Part shown: piece by piece, positions 9,135 through 17,331 of the stretch
How the letters are laid out: every line of letters begins with the position of its first letter
Position numbering within the stretch: the stretch's first letter is position 1
Assembly (NCBI RefSeq): GCF_001625325.1
Contig: NZ_JRQQ01000009.1
Coordinates: 142,918-206,917 of the forward strand
Reading direction: 5' to 3'
DNA: 64,000 bases
From: Croceicoccus estronivorus
GTDB taxonomy: Bacteria > Pseudomonadota > Alphaproteobacteria > Sphingomonadales > Sphingomonadaceae
Position numbers and translations under genes: made by a program
Notes under the pieces: generated by a model
Databases searched by the model: none
Told to the model about the DNA's origin: nothing
The model's input: only the letters and a program-made list of their open reading frames with translations

Positions 9135-10067
9135 ATGAACGAAGTCACGCATCCGGAACGGGGAACTTTTGTCATCAGCCTGACACCGTTCGATCGGGCA
9201 GGTGCGATCGACAAGGGCGCCTTTCGCGCGCATCTGGCGCGGCTGCGGGATTCAGGCATCGGCGTGTATGTCGGCGGCAGCGGCAGCGGCGAAGGCTATA
9301 CGCTGACGCCCGCGGAAACGGCGTCCCTGCTGGAAATCGCGGTTGATGAACTGAAAGGCCATGTCCCGGTCCGGGCAATGGGGGTGGAACCGCGCACGGC
9401 CAGCCAGATGAGTGAATTCCTGCGCATGGCGCACGATTGCGGGGTTGATGCCGCGCAAGTCTATTCGCTGGATGTCGGCCACGATGTCGTGGTCACACCC
9501 GAAGAGATCGAACACTATCTGACCGACGTGCTGGAGACGGCATCCTTGCCGGTGGTCCTGTCGACCCATTTTTCGGTCGGCTACACGGTGCCGCCGGAAT
9601 TGCTGAAACGCATGGTCAGCACTTATCCGCATGTCGTGGGCATCAATGTCACCCACCCCGATCTTGGCTATCTGGCCCGCGTCATCGGTGCGGTCGGCGA
9701 TCGGGCGGCCGTGATGGTCGGTGGGCCGATGCAGGGTCTGACCGTGCTGGCGTTGGGGGGACACGGTTATCTGTCGGCCGATGGCAATATCGCGCCGAAG
9801 CTGTGCGTATCCGTTATCGACAGGTTCGAGGCGGGCGATCTGGCAGGCATGATGTCGGCCTTCGGCACATTGATAAAGCTGTTCGGCGTGTCCCTGGAAT
9901 GCGGTGGAACGCGTGTGGTCAAGGCTGCGCTGAACCGGTTGGGATTTCCCGGCGGCGAAATGCGTCTGCCACGCCTTGCTGTGGAGGATGCACGCCTCGA
10001 CCGCCTGCTGGCCACCATTGAAACACTTGGCATCGCAGGGATCGAAGGATGGGAGAGCGCACCCTGA
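9135..10067 (+). CDS. DapA-family (dihydrodipicolinate synthase superfamily) protein lacking the Schiff-base lysine
   Basis: A 310-residue TIM-barrel protein of the DHDPS/N-acetylneuraminate lyase superfamily, with the expected opening (FVISLTPFD, AFRAHLARLRDSGIGVYVGGSGSGEGYTLTPAE). Family members form a Schiff base with a keto acid through a Lys in a VGIK motif. Here that segment reads HVVGINVTHPDLG, with Asn171 at the Lys position, and the Tyr-containing YNxPxR motif is replaced by VVLSTHFSVGY. It therefore cannot work by the standard aldolase mechanism. It starts at ATG 9135 behind GGGGAGAG, 22 bases after the MFS gene, in the same run. It could be a hydratase, lyase or binding protein acting on a pathway intermediate. 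Confidence 0.85.
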   Translation: MNEVTHPERGTFVISLTPFDRAGAIDKGAFRAHLARLRDSGIGVYVGGSGSGEGYTLTPAETASLLEIAVDELKGHVPVRAMGVEPRTASQMSEFLRMAHDCGVDAAQVYSLDVGHDVVVTPEEIEHYLTDVLETASLPVVLSTHFSVGYTVPPELLKRMVSTYPHVVGINVTHPDLGYLARVIGAVGDRAAVMVGGPMQGLTVLALGGHGYLSADGNIAPKLCVSVIDRFEAGDLAGMMSAFGTLIKLFGVSLECGGTRVVKAALNRLGFPGGEMRLPRLAVEDARLDRLLATIETLGIAGIEGWESAP

Positions 10068-10102
10068 AGCGCGGAAAGACGTAAAAAACACAGGAGGGTA
10101 GG

Positions 10103-12415
10103 ATGTCGAGAGAGGATAACGGCGCCAAGGGGCCAAGGCGGAGCATCGTCGTCACGTCATGGGCGGCAATTGCATGTTCGCTGTTTTATGCGGTTCCTGC
10201 CGTGGCACAGGATGGCGGATTGTCCGAAATCATCGTGACCGCGCGGCGAACGTCCGAAAATCTGCAAACCGCGCCTATTGCGGTGTCTTCGCTGTCGTCC
10301 GACGAACTGGCTACCCGCAACATCACCAATGTCGCGGAAATCGCCAATGCGACCCCCAACCTGAGCGTTCTGGAGGCACCGTCCAACGGCACGGGTTCGA
10401 TCGTCTATATCCGTGGTATCGGTGCGATCGATGCCACCGCGAGTGCCGATCCGCCAACCACCATCTATGTCGATGGCGTGGTGCAGGCGCGACCGACAGG
10501 TAATGCGTTCGACCTGCCCGATCTCGATCGGGTGGAAGTGTTGCGTGGCCCGCAGGGCACATTGTTCGGGCGTAACACCACGGGTGGTGCCATCGCCATC
10601 TATACCAGCAAGCCAACAGAGGAATTCAGCGGCAAAGCTGAAATCGGCTATGGCCGTTTCAACGAATTGCGCGCCTCGGCGGTTTTGAATACCGGCCGCC
10701 TCGGCAACACTCCGTTCAAGGCCAAGCTCACGTTCCAGAACCGCAGCCGCGATGGCTATGTGGACACGTTCGGGCGCGATGCCAGCAATTCGGCGGGATA
10801 TTATCGCAACCGTGCGCTCAGCTTTACGCTGGAAGGCGATCTGAGCGATGTCGTGACGATCACCAACCGGACGGACTACAATTACCAGACCGCGTTGCCG
10901 CAATATCAGATGCTGTTCGTCAACGATGCGGCCCGCAGCTATTGGGAGCAATCGCCCGACCTTGGCGGTCCGCCCCTGTTCGTCAGCCGCACGCCGATGG
11001 ATAAGACCGATGCGACATTCTACATCGACCCGCGGCGGCAATTCGACCCGACAGCGAAGGCATGGTCGAACACGCTGAACATCCAGTTCGACATTTCACC
11101 CGGTCTGCAGATCAAGTCGATCACCGGGTATCGCCACCTGAACCAGAAACAGAGCGGCCAGATCGGGGGCAGCGCGCTGCTGGGCATCGTTACTTCGGCC
11201 AGCGATCCTGTGGGGACGGTCCAGTCGGTCAACCCACTGACCACGCCCTACGATTATGTGAAACAGCACCAGTGGAGTCAGGAACTCCAGGCGACAGGCG
11301 AGCTGGGCGATTTCACCTACGCGGCCGGTCTCTATTACTTCAAGGAACATGCCACAGACGACATCCAGGTGCTGATCAATGTGGTGAACGGGACCAGCAC
11401 CGCGTCGAGCGTCTATGAACAGGTTCGTTTCTTCCGGTTCGATTCCCGTTCGATGGCGGCGTATGGCCAGTTGAATTACCGGCCGAAGGGGCTGGACGGC
11501 AGGCTCGAGATATCGGGTGGCCTGCGCTATACATACGATACCAAGGAAATTCTGCGTCAGACGCGCGTCAACGGAACCCTGATCGGTCCTGACAATCCCA
11601 AGGAAAGCTGGAAGAATCTCGGGTGGTCCGCCTCTGCCAGCTATCGCTGGACCGACCAGATCATGACATATGTCCGTGCCGCCTCGGCTTATCGCGCCGG
11701 GGGCTTCAATGCGACGCAGATCGGTGCGGCTCCCTTCGATCCGGAAAAGGCAATTGCGATCGAAGCCGGGATCAAGAGCGAACTGTTCGATCGGCATCTC
11801 CGCCTCAATGCGACCGTCTTCAAGACGTTCTACAAGGATTTGCAGATCCTGCAGCGCGACGCAGTGGCGAACAGCAACCTGACGACCAATGCCGCGAAGG
11901 CGACTTACGAAGGCGTCGAATTGGAAAGCGTTGCCCAATTCGGTGGTTTCCGGGTCGATGGCAGCCTCGGCTACGTCAATCCAAAGTATAAGGAGTATCT
12001 GTTCGTCGACAGCAGCGGCCCGGTCAATCTGGCCGATCAGGCCCGCTTCCCGCTCGTCGCCAAATGGACCTGGAACATCGGGGCGCAATATGCCTCGCCG
12101 CCGACCGGATTTGGCGTGATTACGCCGCGGATCGACTATGCCTATCGCAGCAGTTTCTATTTCCAGCCGGTCGACACGCTGTCGGTCAACAATGCCCTGC
12201 TCAAGTCGGGGGCAACGAAACAGCTGAGTGCTAAGCTCACATTCTCTGAATTGCCGTTCGCCAAGGACGCGATGAAGAACCTGTCGATCCAGTTCTGGGG
12301 CGACAATCTGACCAACAACCGCACACTGCAGTCCGCAGTGGATTTCGGTTACGGCGGAATGGGCGCCTACAGCCGGCCCCGCAGCTATGGTGTGCGCATC
12401 ATGGCCGATTTCTAG
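10103..12415 (+). CDS. TonB-dependent outer-membrane receptor
   Basis: A 770-residue outer-membrane receptor. An N-terminal export signal ends near AVAQ (about residue 35), then comes a TonB box, EIIVTARR. The plug has DPPTTIYVDGV and VEVLRGPQGTLFGRNTTGGAI, and the 22-strand barrel ends in Phe (VRIMADF). CAGGAGGGTAGG precedes the ATG. In sphingomonads such receptors sit in catabolic operons and import the bulky or poorly soluble growth substrate, so this is probably the entry gate for the compound hydrolysed by the upstream amidase and amidohydrolase. A GC-rich hairpin follows the stop. Confidence 0.95.
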   Translation: MSREDNGAKGPRRSIVVTSWAAIACSLFYAVPAVAQDGGLSEIIVTARRTSENLQTAPIAVSSLSSDELATRNITNVAEIANATPNLSVLEAPSNGTGSIVYIRGIGAIDATASADPPTTIYVDGVVQARPTGNAFDLPDLDRVEVLRGPQGTLFGRNTTGGAIAIYTSKPTEEFSGKAEIGYGRFNELRASAVLNTGRLGNTPFKAKLTFQNRSRDGYVDTFGRDASNSAGYYRNRALSFTLEGDLSDVVTITNRTDYNYQTALPQYQMLFVNDAARSYWEQSPDLGGPPLFVSRTPMDKTDATFYIDPRRQFDPTAKAWSNTLNIQFDISPGLQIKSITGYRHLNQKQSGQIGGSALLGIVTSASDPVGTVQSVNPLTTPYDYVKQHQWSQELQATGELGDFTYAAGLYYFKEHATDDIQVLINVVNGTSTASSVYEQVRFFRFDSRSMAAYGQLNYRPKGLDGRLEISGGLRYTYDTKEILRQTRVNGTLIGPDNPKESWKNLGWSASASYRWTDQIMTYVRAASAYRAGGFNATQIGAAPFDPEKAIAIEAGIKSELFDRHLRLNATVFKTFYKDLQILQRDAVANSNLTTNAAKATYEGVELESVAQFGGFRVDGSLGYVNPKYKEYLFVDSSGPVNLADQARFPLVAKWTWNIGAQYASPPTGFGVITPRIDYAYRSSFYFQPVDTLSVNNALLKSGATKQLSAKLTFSELPFAKDAMKNLSIQFWGDNLTNNRTLQSAVDFGYGGMGAYSRPRSYGVRIMADF

Positions 12416-12430
12416 GCCTGGTTCTCCCCT

Positions 12431-12464
12431 CCCGCACGCTCTGGCATCGTTCAGGGCGTGCGGG
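12431..12464 (+). terminator. GC-rich stem-loop after the TonB receptor
   Basis: CCCGCACGCTCTG pairs with CAGGGCGTGCGGG (13 pairs, one G-T wobble) around an 8-base loop. It starts 15 bases after the receptor stop. There is no U-run (GTTGAG follows), so it may act with Rho or only protect the 3' end. Confidence 0.5.
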
Positions 12465-12548
12465 TTGAGAGGTGCCGCCTAATCCTTTAGTGAATTTGCC
12501 CCGATGCATGCCTGCGGGCTGCGACTGATATTGGCGGAACGGGGTATA

Positions 12549-13202
12549 ATGGCGACAGAAGATCCGGAAACCACGCGGCGCGCGCGCAAGCCGGACGAAG
12601 TCACGCCGACCAAGGCAGAATTGACCCGCGCCCGCATCCTCCATGCGGCTGCCTTCATGTTCCAGGAAAAGGGGTACGCGCAGACCCGGCTGAGCGACAT
12701 TGCCAGGAAAGCGGAAACCCAGGCCGGCAGCATCTACTACCATTTCGCCTCGCGCGAGGCGATCGTGGCGGAGGTGCTGGAAGTCGCCAATGCGCGGACG
12801 GTGGAATGCGTGCGCGAGCGGCTGGATCGTCTGCCGCCCGATGCATCGGTTCGGGACAGGATAGAGGCGGCAGTGCAGGGGCATCTCGGCCTGGTTCTGT
12901 CCGGCGATCCCTTCACGCGGGCTCATATGCGGATCTTCGATCAGATCCCGAAAAATATCCGCGATCACTTCCTTGGCGTGCTGGACGAATATGCCGACGT
13001 CTGGCGCACGTTGTTCGAAGATGCGCGCAAGGCGGGGCAATTCCGGTCCGACATCGACCTTTCCGTGGCGCGGCTGCTGTTGCTCGGCATGCTGAACTGG
13101 GCGGTCGAATGGTATCGGCCGGGCCGGCTGTCCGTGGAGCAGATCGGGCATCAGGTGACGGCCTTGTTCCTTGATGGGATTTCCGCACCTGAGCGGGAAT
13201 AA
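12549..13202 (+). CDS. TetR-family transcriptional regulator
   Basis: A 217-residue TetR/AcrR regulator. After a charged 20-residue tail, the N-terminal domain reads RARILHAAAFMFQEKGYAQTRLSDIA, with the recognition segment ETQAGSIYYHFASREAIVAEVL. The C-terminal ligand domain has no recognisable signature. I start at ATG 12549; the frame extends to 12504 but the upstream part looks non-coding. It lies alone between a receptor and the acyl-CoA ligase, and the motif-A dyad at 13208 begins five bases after its stop. An AT-rich 18-base dyad is a typical TetR operator, so this protein is one candidate for the motif-A regulator. Regulators of acyl-CoA pathways often bind acyl-CoAs. Confidence 0.9.
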   Translation: MATEDPETTRRARKPDEVTPTKAELTRARILHAAAFMFQEKGYAQTRLSDIARKAETQAGSIYYHFASREAIVAEVLEVANARTVECVRERLDRLPPDASVRDRIEAAVQGHLGLVLSGDPFTRAHMRIFDQIPKNIRDHFLGVLDEYADVWRTLFEDARKAGQFRSDIDLSVARLLLLGMLNWAVEWYRPGRLSVEQIGHQVTALFLDGISAPERE

Positions 13203-13207
13203 GAAAA

Positions 13208-13225
13208 TCTAATTTATATTAGAAA
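13208..13225. promoter_or_regulatory. Operator-like dyad, motif A, site 3
   Basis: ATCTAATTTATATTAGAA, the most symmetric of the four motif-A sites (14 of 18 positions self-complementary). It lies immediately upstream of TTGACG (13230-13235), an 18-base spacer and TAGGAT (13254-13259), a plausible promoter for the acyl-CoA ligase. Confidence 0.65.
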
Positions 13226-13302
13226 AACTTGACGCATCTCGTTTCCGCGCGATAGGATTTCCGTGATGGGCCGGTAGCGATCCGGCCGGAGAGGAAGGCG
13301 CG

Positions 13303-14952
13303 ATGGGCCGGCGTGACGTTGGCGGGTGGCCGCTATGGTGGGATGAACGGTGGGCCGAGGCAGCGCGAGCTTCCGGCGTATGGCTGGACCGAACCGTGGC
13401 GGATATTAGCGCCGAACGCGTCGCTGAAAGTCCGCACCGCCCCCTGATAATCGAACAGGGGCAGATACTGACCCGGGCCGATGTCCATGCGCGGGCGAGC
13501 AGGCTGGCACGGGCATTGACCGCGCGAGGGCTGGTGCCGGGCGACACGATTTCATTTCAGTTGCCCAACTGGCACGAAGCGGTCGTGATCGGTCTGGCAG
13601 CGGCAATGGCGGGCTTGGTGCTCAACCCGATTACCCCGATCTATCGCGATCATGAACTGAGCTTCATGCTTGCCGACAGCCGCAGCAAGCTGATCTTCGT
13701 GCCCGCCGCATATCGCGGCCGGGATCACGTGGCGATGGTGCGCCGTGCCATTGCATCGTTCGCGAACCCTCCGGAAATCATCGTGACGCGCGGTACGGGA
13801 GATGGCCTGGCGTCTTACGATCAGCTTCTCGCCGAAGCGCCGGATGATAGAGACTTGCCGGGGAGCGATCCCGATGCGGTCAAGATCATCCTCTACACAT
13901 CGGGCACGACCGGCCGCGCAAAGGGGGTGCTGCACACGCACAACAGCCTCCAGGCGGAAAACGTCGTGCGTATGCGCCATCTCGGAATTGGAGAGGATGA
14001 CGTCCTGTTCAATCCTTCTCCGGTTACTCATGTCACCGGCGCGCTCTATGCTCTGTGTCTGCCTTTCACTGCTGGCATTACGACGATCCTGATGGACGCC
14101 TGGGACCCGGAAGAAGCGCTTGCGCTGATGCGGCGGCACAGGGCGACGGGCATGATCGCATCGACCATTTTTCTCACCGAATTGCTGGCTGCAGCCCGCG
14201 CGCAGGACGAGCATTTGCCCCACTTGCGCTTCTATCTTTGCGGCGGGGCGCAGGTTCCGCCGCAACTCATTCATGATGCCGCAGCGCATTTCGATCGCTG
14301 TGCCGTTTCGCGCATATATGGCGCGACGGAAATTCCCAATGTGACCGGTGGCATCAACAGCCGCACGCAGGGCATTTTCGGCGCGGAAACCGATGGCGAG
14401 GTACTGGGATCGGAAGTGAGGATTGTCGATCCCGGCGATGGCGGGTTGCTGTCGCCCGGCGAAACGGGCGAGATCGTTGCGCGCGGCCCACAGATGTTCG
14501 TCGGATATACGCGGCGAGAGGACAACGACGATGCGTTCGATGAAGAAGGCTTCTTCAGGCTGGGCGACCTCGGGCGGCTGGTGGATGACCGCTACATCCT
14601 CATTACCGGGCGGAAGAAGGATCTCATTATCAGGGCGGGCGAGAACATAAGCCCCAAGGAAGTGGAGGACCTGCTGGCAGGCCATCCGGACATTGCCGAT
14701 ATTGCGATTGTCGCCATGCCGCACCCGAGAACAGGGGAGGCTGCCTGTGCCTTTGTTATCCCGCAGACGGGTCGGGTGCCGAGCCTGCCTTCCATTCACG
14801 ATTTCCTGGTCGAGGCAGGCTGCGCGAAGCAGAAAATCCCTGAACGGCTGGAACTGGTCAGCGCGTTTCCCCGCACCAGTATTGGCAAGATCCGCAAGGA
14901 TCTGCTGCGCGATCGCGCGCGTGAACTGGTGGAGGCCGAACACTTGCGTTGA
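13303..14952 (+). CDS. AMP-dependent acyl-CoA synthetase/ligase
   Basis: A 549-residue ANL-superfamily ligase that would activate a carboxylic acid to its CoA thioester. The motifs are complete: the P-loop YTSGTTGRAKGVLHTH, IYGATEIPN, the hinge region DLGRLVDDRYILITGRKKD, and the catalytic Lys in the C-terminal TSIGKIRKDLLR. GGAGAGGAAGG precedes ATG 13303. The overall shape resembles cyclohexanecarboxylate- and medium-chain-type ligases rather than acetyl-CoA synthetase. With the downstream dehydrogenases and crotonase it forms the CoA-dependent branch of the island and probably acts on the acid released by the amidase. Its promoter carries a motif-A site. Confidence 0.92.
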   Translation: MGRRDVGGWPLWWDERWAEAARASGVWLDRTVADISAERVAESPHRPLIIEQGQILTRADVHARASRLARALTARGLVPGDTISFQLPNWHEAVVIGLAAAMAGLVLNPITPIYRDHELSFMLADSRSKLIFVPAAYRGRDHVAMVRRAIASFANPPEIIVTRGTGDGLASYDQLLAEAPDDRDLPGSDPDAVKIILYTSGTTGRAKGVLHTHNSLQAENVVRMRHLGIGEDDVLFNPSPVTHVTGALYALCLPFTAGITTILMDAWDPEEALALMRRHRATGMIASTIFLTELLAAARAQDEHLPHLRFYLCGGAQVPPQLIHDAAAHFDRCAVSRIYGATEIPNVTGGINSRTQGIFGAETDGEVLGSEVRIVDPGDGGLLSPGETGEIVARGPQMFVGYTRREDNDDAFDEEGFFRLGDLGRLVDDRYILITGRKKDLIIRAGENISPKEVEDLLAGHPDIADIAIVAMPHPRTGEAACAFVIPQTGRVPSLPSIHDFLVEAGCAKQKIPERLELVSAFPRTSIGKIRKDLLRDRARELVEAEHLR

Positions 14953-14979
14953 TCTCCGCCACCCCTTCGGTTAGAAAAA

Positions 14980-14997
14980 ATCGAATCTAAATTAGAA
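14980..14997. promoter_or_regulatory. Operator-like dyad, motif A, site 4
   Basis: ATCGAATCTAAATTAGAA, ending 16 bases before the start of the first acyl-CoA dehydrogenase. This position would overlap the promoter or the transcript start. It shares the (A/T)TC(G/T)AAT-TA-TT(A/C)GA layout of the other three sites. Confidence 0.6.
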
Positions 14998-15013
14998 AAT
15001 GGGTGAGAGGCCA

Positions 15014-16204
15014 ATGCAGTTTGAATTATCGCCGGAGTGCGAGGCCTTTCGCCGGGAGATGCAGGCGCAACTGCGGGCCATGGTTCCGGCGGATATGGCC
15101 CGGCGCACCCGCCAGCGGGTGCATCCGACAAAGGATGACCTGAAGCTTTGGAACCGGCTGCTGAATGAGAAGGGCTGGGCCGCACCGCATTGGCCGCAGG
15201 AATTCGGCGGTACCGGATGGGACCCGTTGCTGGTGCACATCTTCGAGGAAGAATGCGCTGCGGCCGATGCGCCGTTTCCGAGCTATTTCGGACTGCGGCT
15301 GGTTGGTCCGCTGTTGTATACCTTCGGATCGCAGGAGCACCGCGACCGCTACCTCCCGACCATCCTGTCCGGCGACATATTCTGGTGCCAGGGGTTTTCG
15401 GAACCTTCGTCCGGCTCCGATCTCGCATCGCTGCGCACGCGGGCATACCGCGATGGCGATGAATGGATCGTCGAAGGGGGCAAGCTCTGGACGACCGAGG
15501 CGCATTTCGCGGACAAGATGTTGTTGCTGGCGCGCACGAATCCCGATGTGCGACCCCAGCGTGGCGGCCTGTCCATGTTCATTCTCGATATGAATGCGCC
15601 CGGCGTGACGCGGCGGCCCGTCATCACGATCGACGAAGGGCATAGCGTAAATGAAATCTTTTTCGATTCCGTCCGCCTGCCCGCTGATGCGTTGCTGGGG
15701 GAAGAAGGCGAAGGCTGGACCTACGCCAAGTTCCTCCTCGCCCACGAACGGATCACCAATGCGCATGTTCCGCGCAACAAGCGAGACGTCAGAATGCTGC
15801 GCACTATCGCGTCGGAGGAATGCGATGGTGGGCAGCCCATGGTGGAGCGGCCCGATATAGCGGAAGCGCTGGCGCGTCTGGAAATCGACGTCGCGGCGCT
15901 GGAATGGTCCGTCCTGCGGGAACTGAACCAGCCGAGTGGAAATCCCGCTATCGCGTCGGGTCTGAAAATACTCGCCAGCGAAATTCAGCAGCGGATCACG
16001 GATCTCGCGGTGGATCTGGTCGGGCCAGCGGGGCTGGTATTCTACGATGAAGCCGCAATCGAATGCGACGATCCGGCTGGCGATGTGGCGGACTATGTAC
16101 CGGGGCTCGCCGCGCGTCAGCTCTTCTACCGCGCGACGACGATCTACGCGGGGAGCAACGAAATCCAGCGCGGGATCATCGCGCGGCAGGCATTCGGATA
16201 TTGA
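15014..16204 (+). CDS. Acyl-CoA dehydrogenase, first of a pair
   Basis: A 396-residue flavoprotein. It shows the FAD/substrate segments QGFSEPSSGSDLASLRTRA and LWTTEAHFADKMLLLARTN, RGGLSMFILDMNAPGVTRRP, and the C-terminal YAGSNEIQRGIIARQAFGY. The Glu of the mammalian YEGT motif is Ala here, as in many bacterial FadE proteins, so the catalytic base may lie elsewhere. ATG 15014 is favoured (GGTGAG six bases upstream) over ATG 14999, which overlaps the operator. It is followed by a second acyl-CoA dehydrogenase 41 bases on. Side-by-side pairs of this kind form heterotetramers in steroid side-chain breakdown, which is a useful analogy but not proof. Confidence 0.9.
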   Translation: MQFELSPECEAFRREMQAQLRAMVPADMARRTRQRVHPTKDDLKLWNRLLNEKGWAAPHWPQEFGGTGWDPLLVHIFEEECAAADAPFPSYFGLRLVGPLLYTFGSQEHRDRYLPTILSGDIFWCQGFSEPSSGSDLASLRTRAYRDGDEWIVEGGKLWTTEAHFADKMLLLARTNPDVRPQRGGLSMFILDMNAPGVTRRPVITIDEGHSVNEIFFDSVRLPADALLGEEGEGWTYAKFLLAHERITNAHVPRNKRDVRMLRTIASEECDGGQPMVERPDIAEALARLEIDVAALEWSVLRELNQPSGNPAIASGLKILASEIQQRITDLAVDLVGPAGLVFYDEAAIECDDPAGDVADYVPGLAARQLFYRATTIYAGSNEIQRGIIARQAFGY

Positions 16205-16245
16205 TGAATGGCCGTGAACATGCGGGCGCAGGCAGGGAGTTGAGG

Positions 16246-17331
16246 ATGCACCATTTTGCATTGACGGAAGAACAGCGGATGCTGCGAGAAAGCGCGGTTC
16301 GCCTGTTCGAAAAGACGACCCCGAAATGGTCGGATTTCGCCGAAATGGGCTGGCTGGGCCTGCTGATCGATATCAAGAGAGGCGGTATAGGCGGCACCGT
16401 TGCCGATGCCGCCGTGCTGGCGCAGGCGTTTGGGCACGGGCTCGTGGCAGCCCCGTACGTTACAGTCGCGGGGCTCTGTGCCCCGCTGTTGTGCGCGGCT
16501 CCTGCGACCGAAACGCTGGACGGCGTGATTGCCGCCATAGCGGAGGGGACGCAGGTTGTGGCACTGGCCGCCGGGGAAGCGGGCAGCCACTATGGATTGT
16601 CCGGCCATGCCACTCAGGCCAAGTCGTTGCCCGGAGGGGGCTGGCACATAAACGGAGCCAAGGCGATTGTCGTCGATGGGGGCCAGGCCGATGTCTTCAT
16701 TCTCGCAGCCAGTATCGAAAATGAACGGCTGGGTCTGTTCCTGATCGATGCGGATATGCCGGGCATCTCGCGGCGAACGTACCGCACGATAGATCGCCAC
16801 GATGCGTGCGATCTGAAACTGGAAAATGTCTCCTTGCCGCAAGAGCGGCTGATTGTGGAGGGAGACCTCGCCAGCGAACTGCTCCACGCGAGTGTGGATC
16901 GCGCGAACGTCCTGCTCGCAGCGGAAGCGATTGGGGCGATGGAAGCAGCCATGGCGCTGGCGGCGGAGCATATCGGAACGCGCGAGCAGTTCGGGCGCAC
17001 GCTGTCATCGTATCAGGTGCTGACGCACCGGCTGGCCGATATGCATGTGAGGCTCGAACACGCGCGGTCCATGCTGATGCGTGGTTTGGCGATGCTGGAG
17101 GCGCAGCCCGATGTCCGGGCAGCCGCCGTTTCGGCGACAATGGTCCATGTGATCGAGGCGGGCGAGTTCGTTTGCGGGCAGGCGATTCAGCTGCACGGGG
17201 GCCTTGGCATGTCGGAAGAATCGCAGGTCGGCCAATATTACAAGCGGCTACGCGCGATCGGGCGAACTTACGGCGACGCGCGGTTCCATCTGAACCGTTA
17301 TATCGCCCATGCATCGGCAGACGCGGCATGA
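16246..17331 (+). CDS. Acyl-CoA dehydrogenase, second of a pair
   Basis: A 361-residue, shorter acyl-CoA dehydrogenase. It opens MHHFALTEEQRMLRESAVRLF and ends with the C-terminal helices IQLHGGLGMSEESQVGQYYKR and RFHLNRY. It lacks the YxGSNEIQ segment of its partner, so it may be the non-catalytic or half-site subunit. I start at ATG 16246 because AGGGAG lies six bases upstream; ATG 16204 overlaps the previous stop and is an alternative. The stop overlaps the crotonase start (ATGA). The three genes 15014-18185 are clearly one transcription unit. Confidence 0.88.
   Translation: MHHFALTEEQRMLRESAVRLFEKTTPKWSDFAEMGWLGLLIDIKRGGIGGTVADAAVLAQAFGHGLVAAPYVTVAGLCAPLLCAAPATETLDGVIAAIAEGTQVVALAAGEAGSHYGLSGHATQAKSLPGGGWHINGAKAIVVDGGQADVFILAASIENERLGLFLIDADMPGISRRTYRTIDRHDACDLKLENVSLPQERLIVEGDLASELLHASVDRANVLLAAEAIGAMEAAMALAAEHIGTREQFGRTLSSYQVLTHRLADMHVRLEHARSMLMRGLAMLEAQPDVRAAAVSATMVHVIEAGEFVCGQAIQLHGGLGMSEESQVGQYYKRLRAIGRTYGDARFHLNRYIAHASADAA

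Noticed and set aside
12480..12500. CTAATCCTTTAG upstream of the TetR gene as a fifth motif-A site
   Set aside because: The CTAA/TTAG arms match but the spacer is four bases rather than six, and the flanks do not fit.
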